Of a DNA stretch of 64,000 nucleotides, positions 36,441 to 45,735 are shown piece after piece. The stretch is from DASQEH01 sp038239485. Its GTDB lineage: Bacteria > Actinomycetota > Actinomycetes > Propionibacteriales > Nocardioidaceae. Location of the stretch: positions 16,416 to 80,415 of the forward strand of contig JBBSET010000009.1 in assembly GCA_038239485.1 (NCBI GenBank). The letters are read 5' to 3'. The translations under genes and the position numbers were made by a program. The notes beneath the pieces were generated by a model. That model made no database searches. It worked only from the letters and a program-made list of their open reading frames with translations, and was not told the DNA's origin. Numbering within the stretch: position 1 is the first letter of the stretch; the number at the start of each line of letters is the position of its first letter.

Positions 36441-37178
36441 CTAGGGCGAGATGTGAAAGGTGGCGGACGAGACGTTCCCGCCCACGAGGGCTACCTGCAA
36501 CAGGTAGTGGCCCGCCTTGGGTTTGCCTACCGGCGATGAGCAGCCCTGAGCGGACCGCTGTCCATCCCACCGGAACCGGTAAGTCGTGGCCGGGTCCGCG
36601 CGGACGACTGCCTGCCGGACGGGCACCGCGTCCGGGCACTGGTCACTGGTCCAGATCAGCTCGTCGGACAGGCCGGTCTTCCGCACCCAGATGATCCGAA
36701 GCACCATCGACTTCGGCGTGATGTCGAGCGTGCACGCGGGCGTCGAGACGGACGTCAGCGACAGCTTCGCGGTCGCCGGGGCGCCGCGGACGGCGTCGGC
36801 CATGTCGACCCCGATCCCCACATCCGACGCCGCGCACGGCCCGGTCGAGACGGCGAGACGCGGCTGGTTGCCTCCCCGGTGATGTGGGCCCCTGCTCGTT
36901 CCGTGCTGTCCACGACGGTGCTGATGACGGTGCTTATGGTGCTTTCCGTGGTGCGAGCCCGGCGTCGCGCTCTGGTTGCTGGACTGGCTGCTCGGCTGGT
37001 TGCTGCCTGCCGTCGACCTCACAGACGCGGCCTGGCCGGCCTGCTTGGCGCCACCGAGCCCGCTCAACAGCCACCATAGGGCGCTCACGAGCACGAGGGC
37101 CAACGCGAGGAGCAACAACCGGCGCACCCAGTAGACACGCGGGGGCAACGGTCCTGACGGCCGGATCACGCTGCTCAT
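36441..37178 (-). CDS. Single-pass membrane protein with His-rich linker (Rv3587c-like position)
   Basis: 245 residues: a basic N-terminus, one membrane helix (about 19-39), a Ser/Gln/Gly linker, then a strongly His-rich stretch (ten histidines between about 76 and 100, such as HHGKHHKHRHQH), and an extracytoplasmic beta-rich domain of about 125 residues with four cysteines that may pair. Function unknown; mycobacteria have a membrane protein at the same place between disA and mutY. The His tract could bind metal ions. The ATG follows TAGCGT by six bases, so it is leaderless. Confidence 0.75.
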   Translation of the reverse strand: MSSVIRPSGPLPPRVYWVRRLLLLALALVLVSALWWLLSGLGGAKQAGQAASVRSTAGSNQPSSQSSNQSATPGSHHGKHHKHRHQHRRGQHGTSRGPHHRGGNQPRLAVSTGPCAASDVGIGVDMADAVRGAPATAKLSLTSVSTPACTLDITPKSMVLRIIWVRKTGLSDELIWTSDQCPDAVPVRQAVVRADPATTYRFRWDGQRSAQGCSSPVGKPKAGHYLLQVALVGGNVSSATFHISP

Positions 37179-37184
37179 CAGCCA

Positions 37185-37190
37185 ACGCTA
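37185..37190 (-). promoter_or_regulatory. Leaderless -10 element of the His-rich membrane protein gene
   Basis: Minus-strand TAGCGT, six bases, ATG at 37178. Confidence 0.5.
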
Positions 37191-37229
37191 GCCGTCGGTG
37201 ACTGCGATCCATGGCATCATCGCTGCGAC

Positions 37230-38117
37230 ATGCCTCAGTCCCCCGCCCACCACCTCGTCATCGGCTGGTACCACGCTCACCGGCGCGACCTCCCCTGGCG
37301 CCGCCCCGACGCGGATCCGTGGGCGGTGCTCGTCAGCGAGGTGATGCTGCAGCAGACTCCGGTCGCGCGGGTCCGGCCGGTCTACGAAGCCTGGCTGCAG
37401 CGCTGGCCGACCCCTCGCGCCCTGGCCGCCGACTCGGTCGGTGAGGCGGTCCGGATGTGGGGCCGCCTCGGGTACCCGCGGCGCGCCATCCGACTCTGGC
37501 AGGCCGCCTGCGCCATCGAAGCCCGCTTCGACGGCGTGCTGCCGGTGACGACATCCGAGCTCGCAACGTTGCCCGGAGTCGGGGAGTACACCGCGGCAGC
37601 CGTCGCAGCCTTCGCCTACCGGCAACGCACAACCGTCCTCGACACCAACGTCCGGCGAGTGCTCGCTCGGCTCGTCGGCGGGGAACAGCTGGCTCCGGCA
37701 GCGCTGACGGTAGCCGAGCGGCGCACCGCTCTGGACGTCCTTCCCGACGACCCCGACGAGGCGGCTAACTGGAACGTTGCTGTGATGGAGCTCGGCGCCC
37801 TGATCTGCACGGCCCGGGGGCCGCGATGCTCGCAGTGCCCCGTCAAGCTGCTGTGCCGATGGCGGCAGCGCGGCTACCCGGCGTCGCAACTGCCCGCGCG
37901 GCGGGCGCAGGCGTACGAAGGAACCGACCGACAGTGCCGAGGTCGCATCCTGGCGCTGCTCCGCTCCACCGACGGCCCGGTGTCGGCCGACGAGGTCCGG
38001 CTGGTCTGGGCCGACGCGGTCCAACGCGATCGTGCCCTCGCCTCCCTCATGGACGACGGTCTGGTCGCGGAGGGTGGCGAGGGCACGATCGCGCTACCGG
38101 GCGCGCTGAGCCCTTAG
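37230..38117 (+). CDS. mutY: A/G-specific adenine DNA glycosylase MutY
   Basis: Removes adenine opposite 8-oxoguanine. The 295-residue protein has the catalytic glutamate E37 in VSEVMLQQT, the helix-hairpin-helix LPGVGEYTAAAVAAFA, the catalytic aspartate D139 in VLDTNVRRV, and the iron-sulfur cysteines C194, C201, C204 and C210 with the C-x6-C-x2-C-x5-C spacing. The C-terminal NUDIX-like 8-oxoG recognition domain is much reduced, as in other actinobacterial MutY proteins. It lies close to disA and radA in a DNA-integrity neighbourhood. Confidence 0.94.
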   Translation: MPQSPAHHLVIGWYHAHRRDLPWRRPDADPWAVLVSEVMLQQTPVARVRPVYEAWLQRWPTPRALAADSVGEAVRMWGRLGYPRRAIRLWQAACAIEARFDGVLPVTTSELATLPGVGEYTAAAVAAFAYRQRTTVLDTNVRRVLARLVGGEQLAPAALTVAERRTALDVLPDDPDEAANWNVAVMELGALICTARGPRCSQCPVKLLCRWRQRGYPASQLPARRAQAYEGTDRQCRGRILALLRSTDGPVSADEVRLVWADAVQRDRALASLMDDGLVAEGGEGTIALPGALSP

Positions 38118-38131
38118 CTGGTCCAAGCGCC

Positions 38132-40642
<2,511 letters not shown>

Positions 40643-40679
40643 ATGCCTCATCGCTCCTTGCTTGTGGCGTGCACTCCCC

Positions 40680-40685
40680 ATGGTA
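40680..40685 (-). promoter_or_regulatory. Possible -10 element of clpC
   Basis: Minus-strand TACCAT, giving a leader of about 30 bases with AAGGAG before the ATG. Confidence 0.35.
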
Positions 40686-40783
40686 GTCCGATCAGCAGAC
40701 ACACAGGTGTCGCCGAGACCCGGGGGGTGTGATGGGAGCAACCGGGGAACCGGGTCAGATGTTCCCCTTCGAGGACTCGGGCA

Positions 40784-40800
40784 GTACGCCGGGAGCGAAC
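40784..40800. promoter_or_regulatory. ClgR-like operator upstream of clpC
   Basis: On the minus strand GTTCGC, TCCCG, GCGTAC: a near-perfect inverted repeat that fits the ClgR core CGC-N5-GCG with Y and R at the spacer ends. ClgR activates clp genes in Streptomyces, corynebacteria and mycobacteria. It lies about 100 bases before the predicted clpC -10, in the lsr2-clpC gap. Confidence 0.5.
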
Positions 40801-40858
40801 GGTCGCCTCACAGCGGGGCGACAGCCGCGACTCGGCACCGCGTCGGCGCAGCAGCGGC

Positions 40859-40876
40859 GTCAGTCAGTCAGTCAGT
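40859..40876. repeat. CAGT tetranucleotide repeat across the lsr2 stop
   Basis: GT followed by four CAGT units. On the coding strand it reads as repeated TGAC, so its first unit supplies the lsr2 stop codon. Such repeats can slip, but stops recur in the shifted frames. Confidence 0.7.
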
Positions 40877-41207
40877 GGGCGGCGTCGTAGGCCGTGCGCA
40901 CATCCGCAGGCACGCGACCGCGGTCCGAGACAACGTGCCCCTCGGCCCTGGCCCACTCGCGGACGTCGGCGGGCGACGGCCCCGATGACGACTTGGAGGC
41001 ACGCCCCACCGAACGCCGCGAGCCGCCTCGCCCCGTTGTGCGGCGGCTGTGAGCGACGTACTGCGCGAGTGCGTCACGCAAAGCCCCTGCGTTCTTAGCA
41101 GAAAGGTCAATCTCATACGTCACACCATCCAGCCCGAAGGTGACGTTCTCATCTGCTTCTGTACCGTCCAGGTCGTCTTCCAAAACAATGTGCGTGCGTC
41201 GAGCCAC
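40872..41207 (-). CDS. lsr2: Lsr2-family nucleoid-associated protein
   Basis: 111-residue xenogeneic silencer. The N-terminal dimerisation part begins ARRTHIVLEDDLDGTEADENVTFGLDG, followed by a Ser/Arg/Gly linker and the C-terminal DNA-binding domain with the AT-hook-like RGR (SDRGRVPADV) that inserts into the minor groove of AT-rich DNA. GTG start with GGAGG nine bases upstream. It lies between lysS and clpC as in mycobacteria. The upstream gap is AT-richer than its surroundings, with TAGCGT as a likely -10. Confidence 0.95.
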   Translation of the reverse strand: MARRTHIVLEDDLDGTEADENVTFGLDGVTYEIDLSAKNAGALRDALAQYVAHSRRTTGRGGSRRSVGRASKSSSGPSPADVREWARAEGHVVSDRGRVPADVRTAYDAAH

Positions 41208-41282
41208 GAGAGGTGCCCTCCAAGTTAGTGGTGTGTGCCCACGCTAACAGGAAAAACTCCGAAAACACGAGCCGCGCGCCGT

Positions 41283-42770
41283 TCACTCGGGCCGGAGAAG
41301 TGGAAAGAGTATCGATTCGCGAATACCGACGCCGCACAGTGACATGACCAGCCGGTCCACGCCCATACCCATTCCACCCGCCGGGGGCATACCAAACTCC
41401 AAAGCCCTCAGGAACGACTCGTCCAGCTCCATCGCCTCCGGGTCACCCTGTGCCGCGAGCAGCGACTGCTCCAGGAGGCGCTCACGCTGAATGACCGGAT
41501 CGTTCAGCTCGGAATACGCGGCCGCCAGCTCCACACCGTCGATCACGAGGTCGAACGCCTCCACCAGGCCGGGCTTCGAGCGGTGCGGCTTGGCGAGCGG
41601 GCGCACGGCTGCCGGGTAGTCCATCACGAACGTGGGAGAGATCAGCGTGTGTTCGACCAGCTTCTCGTAGAGCTCCAGCACAATCTCGTCCGCCCCCCAG
41701 CCAGGCTGGATCTGCACATTGTGCGAGGACGCATAAGTTTTTAGGGTGTGTTCGCTCGTTTCCGCAGTTATTGTGTCGCCGACAGCATCTGAGACCAGCT
41801 CCAACAGGCTCGCCTCGCGCCATTCGTCCTCGAAGTGGATCTCTGAATCATCGCGACCGATGACAACAGTCCGTCCCACTGCACGCGCCGCGTCCACGAC
41901 GAGACTTCTCAGCAATGTGGTCATGGTGTGGTAGTCGGCGAAGGATTCATAAGCCTCGAGCATGGAGAATTCTGCAGCATGTGTAGAGTCGAGGCCCTCA
42001 TTGCGGAAGGTCCGGCCGATCTCATACACCCGTTCGACTCCACCCACGAGGGCACGTTTGAGGTCGAGTTCCAATGCGATGCGCAGAAGCATGGGCTGGT
42101 CGAAGGCATTGAGATGGGTCCGGAAGGGACGCGCCGCCGCGCCGCCATTGCTGGACTGCAGCACCGGCGTCTCGACCTCGACATAGCCGCGCTCGTCCAG
42201 AGTGGAGCGCAGTGACTTCAAGATCGTCGCCTTGTCGCGCACGATCGTCCGAGGCTGTTGGCGCACGATCATGTCGACGTACCGCAGCCTCACCCGCGCC
42301 TCGTCACTCAGCGGGTGGTGCTCGTTGGGCAGCGGCCGCAGGGTCTTCGCCGCCATCCGCCAGGAGTGCGCCTGGATCGACAGCTCGCCCCGCCGGCTCG
42401 TCACCACTTCGCCCTGCACGGCGATGTGGTCCCCGATGTCGACAAGGGCCTTGAACTCCCCGAGCGACTCCTCGCCGACGTCGGACAGCGACACCATCGC
42501 CTGCAGCTCTGTGCCGTCGCCCTCGCGGAGCCGGGCGAAGCACAGCTTGCCGGTGTTGCGCAGGAAGATGACGCGGCCGGTGACCGCAACCATGTCACCG
42601 GTCCGATGGTCGGGCCCAAGCGACTCGATGTCGTACGCGGCCGTGATCTCAGCGAGAGTGTGGGATCGCGGGACCGTCAGCGGATATGCCTCGAGGCCAC
42701 TCTCGATGAGCCGGCTGCGCTTGGCCAGCCGGACCTGCATCTGCTCGGACGGGTCGGAGGAGTCGGCCAT
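41283..42770 (-). CDS. lysS: Lysyl-tRNA synthetase, class II
   Basis: 495-residue enzyme charging tRNA-Lys. An N-terminal OB-fold anticodon-binding domain (VAVTGRVIFLRNTGKLCFARLRE) precedes the class II core: motif 1 around RSTLDERGYVEVETPVL, motif 2 with IGRTFRNEGLD and EFSMLEAYESF, motif 3 PAGGMGMGVDRLVM. The ATG at 42770 is seven bases after TAGCCT, hence probably leaderless. The catalytic part (about 41283-42200) has distinctly lower GC and different codon use than the N-terminal part. No T-box or other leader is present. Confidence 0.95.
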   Translation of the reverse strand: MADSSDPSEQMQVRLAKRSRLIESGLEAYPLTVPRSHTLAEITAAYDIESLGPDHRTGDMVAVTGRVIFLRNTGKLCFARLREGDGTELQAMVSLSDVGEESLGEFKALVDIGDHIAVQGEVVTSRRGELSIQAHSWRMAAKTLRPLPNEHHPLSDEARVRLRYVDMIVRQQPRTIVRDKATILKSLRSTLDERGYVEVETPVLQSSNGGAAARPFRTHLNAFDQPMLLRIALELDLKRALVGGVERVYEIGRTFRNEGLDSTHAAEFSMLEAYESFADYHTMTTLLRSLVVDAARAVGRTVVIGRDDSEIHFEDEWREASLLELVSDAVGDTITAETSEHTLKTYASSHNVQIQPGWGADEIVLELYEKLVEHTLISPTFVMDYPAAVRPLAKPHRSKPGLVEAFDLVIDGVELAAAYSELNDPVIQRERLLEQSLLAAQGDPEAMELDESFLRALEFGMPPAGGMGMGVDRLVMSLCGVGIRESILFPLLRPE

Positions 42771-42777
42771 GGCCGTG

Positions 42778-42783
42778 AGGCTA
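42778..42783 (-). promoter_or_regulatory. Leaderless -10 element of lysS
   Basis: Minus-strand TAGCCT, seven bases, ATG at 42770. Confidence 0.5.
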
Positions 42784-42850
42784 CGGCATCGCGCCGGGCG
42801 ATCTCGCGCCGATTTCCAGCCTGTGCGCGGCAATGGACAGCGCTAGGACC

Positions 42851-43630
42851 TCAGGTGTTGCGGTCGAAGATCAGCCGCAGCCCCTGCAGGGTCAGCCACG
42901 GCTCGATGCGTGTGACCGAGGCACAGTGACCGACCACGACAGGGGCCATCTCGCCGGTCGCCACCACCTCGGTGCTAATGCCGGACGGTATCTGGAGCTC
43001 GTCGAGGATCCGCCCGACGATCCCGTCGACCAGGCCGGCGGAACCGAACACCGCCCCAGACTGCAGCGCCTCGACCGTGTTCTTGGCGACCACCGAACGC
43101 GGCGCGACCAGCTCGACCTGCCGTAGCTGTGCTCCCCTTGACCCCAGGGCCTGCACCGACAGCTGCACGCCCGGCGCGAGCGCGCCGCCGACGTACTGGC
43201 CGGCAGCGTTGATGACGTCGAAGGTCGTGGCTGTGCCGAGGTCGACGACCACGCATGGTGCACCGAAGCGGTCGAGGGCGGCGACGGAGTTCGCGATCCG
43301 GTCCGTACCGACCTCACGAGGGTTGTCGGTGAGGACAGGCAGCCCGCTCCTGACCCCCGGCCCGACGACGACGGTGCGGGCCTCGGGCACGTAGTCGGCC
43401 AAGGTCGTGCGCAGCTCGCGGAGCGCTGCGGGCACGGCCGAGCAGACGCAGACCCCGGTGACGGGACCGGGCTGGCCGCTCTGTGCGAGCAGTGACGACA
43501 GGAGCAGCCACCAGTCGTCGGAGGTCCGGCGGTCGTCGGTGGCCACCCGCCAGTGCGCGATCAGCTTGTCGCCTTCATAGCTGCCGACCATCGTCTGCGA
43601 GTTCTGCACGGCCACACAGAGCAACGTCAT
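42851..43630 (-). CDS. coaX: Type III pantothenate kinase (CoaX) with altered P-loop
   Basis: 259-residue ASKHA-fold kinase family that phosphorylates pantothenate at the start of CoA synthesis. Recognisable motifs are NPREVGTDRIAN, VVDLGTATTFDV, GGALAPGVQL and the C-terminal LTLQGLRLIFDRNT. The N-terminal phosphate loop, normally [DxGNTxT], reads VAVQNSQT: the aspartate is alanine (A7) and the glycine is glutamine (Q9). The codons GCC and CAG are clear in the sequence. It may be inactive or need compensation, for example by a CoaA elsewhere. It overlaps panC (ATGA), as in the pan operon of mycobacteria but without panD. Confidence 0.88.
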   Translation of the reverse strand: MTLLCVAVQNSQTMVGSYEGDKLIAHWRVATDDRRTSDDWWLLLSSLLAQSGQPGPVTGVCVCSAVPAALRELRTTLADYVPEARTVVVGPGVRSGLPVLTDNPREVGTDRIANSVAALDRFGAPCVVVDLGTATTFDVINAAGQYVGGALAPGVQLSVQALGSRGAQLRQVELVAPRSVVAKNTVEALQSGAVFGSAGLVDGIVGRILDELQIPSGISTEVVATGEMAPVVVGHCASVTRIEPWLTLQGLRLIFDRNT

Positions 43631-44478
43631 CGCAGCAGCTCGACGGCGATGTTGTCGATCAACCGGGTCGCACCCACCTGGGCCGCCACAAGCAGCCGCG
43701 CGGAGCCTGCTCGGCCCGCCTCGGCCAGGTCCGGGGTGCGCACCTGCAGGTAGTCGACCTGGACGGCCAGCTCGGCCGCCAGCTCCTTGTCGGCGGCGGT
43801 CAGCACCGCGTCAGGGCCATCGGCCTGTGCCGCGCGCCCCGCGTAGAGGGCGCGGCTGAGGCTGGTTGCCGCCTGGCGCTCCTGGTGGCGCAGGAACCGG
43901 TTGCGAGAGCTGATGGCGAGCCCGTCCGGCTCACGAACGGTCTCGGCGCCGACGATGTCGATGTCCATGCACAGGTCGTCGACCATCCGGCGGATCAGGA
44001 CCAGCTGCTGGTAGTCCTTCTGCCCGAAGATAGCGGCATCCGGCCGCACCAGACCGAACAGCTTCGCGACCACGGTGAGCACCCCGCGGTAGTGGCCTGG
44101 CCGGCTGGCCCCCTCGAGGATCGACCCCACCGGTCCGGGTTCGACGGTGACGAGCGGCTCCCCGCCCGGGTAGACCTCGGTGAACGAGGGCGCGAAGGCC
44201 ACGTCGACACCGTGCTCGCGGCACAGTTCGAGGTCGGACTCCAGCGTCCTGGGATACCTGGCCAGGTCCTCGCCCGGCCCGAACTGCAGTGGGTTCACGA
44301 AGATCGACGCCACCAGTCGGCCTGGTCCGGCCGCGGCCTCGTCGAAGAGTCGCGCATGACCGTCGTGCAGCGCACCCATGGTCGGTACCAGGGTGACGGC
44401 GTCGTCCATCGGCGCATCAGCCCGGCCAACCGCACCGAGGGCGTCACGCAGGACCGCGCGAGTCTCGGCGACGATCAC
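43627..44478 (-). CDS. panC: Pantothenate synthetase (pantoate--beta-alanine ligase)
   Basis: Joins pantoate and beta-alanine with ATP via pantoyl-adenylate. The 283-residue protein has VPTMGALHDGHARL (the HIGH-like ATP site), FVNPLQFGPGEDLARYPR, FGQKDYQQL and the KMSKS-like ISSRNRFL. Between the DUF2520 gene and coaX, with four-base overlaps on both sides (44475-44478 and 43627-43630). In mycobacteria panD lies between panC and coaX; here it is missing. Confidence 0.96.
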   Translation of the reverse strand: MIVAETRAVLRDALGAVGRADAPMDDAVTLVPTMGALHDGHARLFDEAAAGPGRLVASIFVNPLQFGPGEDLARYPRTLESDLELCREHGVDVAFAPSFTEVYPGGEPLVTVEPGPVGSILEGASRPGHYRGVLTVVAKLFGLVRPDAAIFGQKDYQQLVLIRRMVDDLCMDIDIVGAETVREPDGLAISSRNRFLRHQERQAATSLSRALYAGRAAQADGPDAVLTAADKELAAELAVQVDYLQVRTPDLAEAGRAGSARLLVAAQVGATRLIDNIAVELLR

Positions 44479-45368
44479 GTCGGCGAGAGGAGCGCCGCGT
44501 CCAGGACCTCGGCAAGGGCAGCCGCGCGGCGCGGTTCGAGCCGCCCGTCCGAAACAGCACGCTCGGCGGTGGCCCTGGCCAGGACGACGTACGACTCGAG
44601 TGCCGGCGACGAGCGGGCGAGAAGGCTCTGGAGGTGGGCGCGAACGGTCTCGACATCGCCGCGCACCACCGGTCCCGTCAGCGCGGCGTCGCCGTAGTCG
44701 AGCGCGTTGTCCAGCGCCGCGCTGAGCAACGGCCGCATGGTGGCGGCAGGATCGGTCGAGCCGGCCTCGCGCAGCAGGTTCATGGCCTGCGTGACGAGCG
44801 TGGCCAGATGGTTCGCGCCGTGGGCCAGTGCGGCGTGATAGAGGGCACGGTTCGCCTCGTCGACCCAGACCACCCGTCCGTCCAGGTCGTCGACCAGGTC
44901 ACGCACGAAGCCCTGCTGGGCGGGCAGACAGGTCACGCCGTACGCACAACCGGCGAGGCGGGGAAGATCGCGATCGGTGCCCGTAAACGTGAGCGCCGGG
45001 TGCATCGCTACGCCGACGGCACCGATGTCGAGCGCAGGCTGGAGAACGGCCATGCCATGCCGGCCGCTGGTATGGACGACGTGCTGGCCGGGCCGGATCG
45101 CCTTGGAGGCGACAAGCATCCGAACCACGTTGTCGAGTGTGTCGTCAGGGACCGTCAGCAACAACAGGTCGGCCGCCTTCGCCACCGCCGTCGGCTTTGC
45201 GATCGCGACTCCTGGAAGGAGCGTCTCGATACGCAGCCGCGAGGCGGGCGACTCACCGGCAACCATGACGATCTCGTGACCCGACCGCTGGAGTGCGGCT
45301 GCCAGCACAGCACCGACACGACCGGCGCCGACGACGCCGACACTGGGCCTGCGCGTTTCACTGCCCAC
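44475..45368 (-). CDS. Rossmann-like and DUF2520 domain protein
   Basis: 297-residue protein with an N-terminal NAD(P)-binding fold (VGVVGAGRVGAVLAAALQRSGHEIVMVAG) and a C-terminal helical DUF2520 domain (AHGANHLATLVTQAMNLLREAG). It looks like a ketopantoate reductase or 6-phosphogluconate dehydrogenase relative and always-near panC position suggests a role in pantothenate supply, possibly the ketopantoate reductase step, but that is inference. The GTG at 45368 follows GGCGGG. An ATG at 45419 would add 17 residues. First gene of the pan operon. Confidence 0.83.
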   Translation of the reverse strand: MGSETRRPSVGVVGAGRVGAVLAAALQRSGHEIVMVAGESPASRLRIETLLPGVAIAKPTAVAKAADLLLLTVPDDTLDNVVRMLVASKAIRPGQHVVHTSGRHGMAVLQPALDIGAVGVAMHPALTFTGTDRDLPRLAGCAYGVTCLPAQQGFVRDLVDDLDGRVVWVDEANRALYHAALAHGANHLATLVTQAMNLLREAGSTDPAATMRPLLSAALDNALDYGDAALTGPVVRGDVETVRAHLQSLLARSSPALESYVVLARATAERAVSDGRLEPRRAAALAEVLDAALLSPT

Positions 45369-45428
45369 GATTGACCCGCCTTCCGTTCCAGTCCTCTCGG
45401 GGAGGTACCAGACGTCCATGCGCTCGAC

Positions 45429-45447
45429 GCGTCCGTCGACCGGACGC
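45429..45447 (-). promoter_or_regulatory. Hairpin in the pan operon leader
   Basis: Perfect seven-base arms GCGTCCG and CGGACGC around TCGAC. The likely -10, TATCGT, lies just upstream at 45454-45459 (minus strand), so the hairpin would form at the very 5' end of the mRNA or serve as an operator. The 236-base gap 45369-45604 holds nothing else but the leaderless promoter of the next small gene. Confidence 0.4.
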
Positions 45448-45453
45448 ACACCT

Positions 45454-45459
45454 ACGATA
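45454..45459 (-). promoter_or_regulatory. Possible -10 element of the pan operon
   Basis: Minus-strand TATCGT, about 86 bases before the GTG at 45368. Confidence 0.35.
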
Positions 45460-45593
45460 ACCGTCTCCCCAAGCCACCCATGCCCGACCACACCGTGCGA
45501 TGGATCACACCCGTTCGGGTCGCTCGACGGCGGGGTCGGGGTCAGTCGGCGGCCGTCGGCGCAAACCGGTTGCCGCTATCGAGGCGCCCCGCC

Positions 45594-45599
45594 TACGGT
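45594..45599 (+). promoter_or_regulatory. Leaderless -10 element of a 31-codon gene
   Basis: TACGGT, five bases, ATG at 45605. Confidence 0.35.
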
Positions 45600-45604
45600 C
45601 GGCC

Positions 45605-45700
45605 ATGACTCTCGCGATCCAGTGCATGGCCGTGGGCTGGGTGGTGCTCACCGATCCCGAAGGCAACGAGTTGCTGCGGGCACTCAGCGCCGACGACTGA
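45605..45700 (+). CDS. 31-residue open frame resembling the end of a VOC protein
   Basis: Short frame whose core GWVVLTDPEGNELLRAL matches the last strand of vicinal-oxygen-chelate proteins, which end in W-V-V-L-x-D-P-E-G-N-E. It could be a remnant of a decayed glyoxalase-like gene or a very small protein with its own leaderless promoter (TACGGT). The in-frame sequence upstream to 45500 shows no VOC similarity. It ends just before the terminator-like repeat at 45708. Confidence 0.35.
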   Translation: MTLAIQCMAVGWVVLTDPEGNELLRALSADD

Positions 45701-45707
45701 CCTCGAC

Positions 45708-45735
45708 CCCGGGCGCGCCACTCATCTCGCCCGGG
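45708..45735. terminator. Candidate terminator between convergent genes
   Basis: Perfect eight-base arms CCCGGGCG and CGCCCGGG with a twelve-base loop. It overlaps the stop of the glycosyltransferase on the minus strand and follows the 31-codon frame on the plus strand. Confidence 0.5.

Noticed and set aside
41208..42850. T-box or other riboswitch before lysS
   Set aside because: The lysS start follows its -10 by seven bases, leaving no leader RNA.
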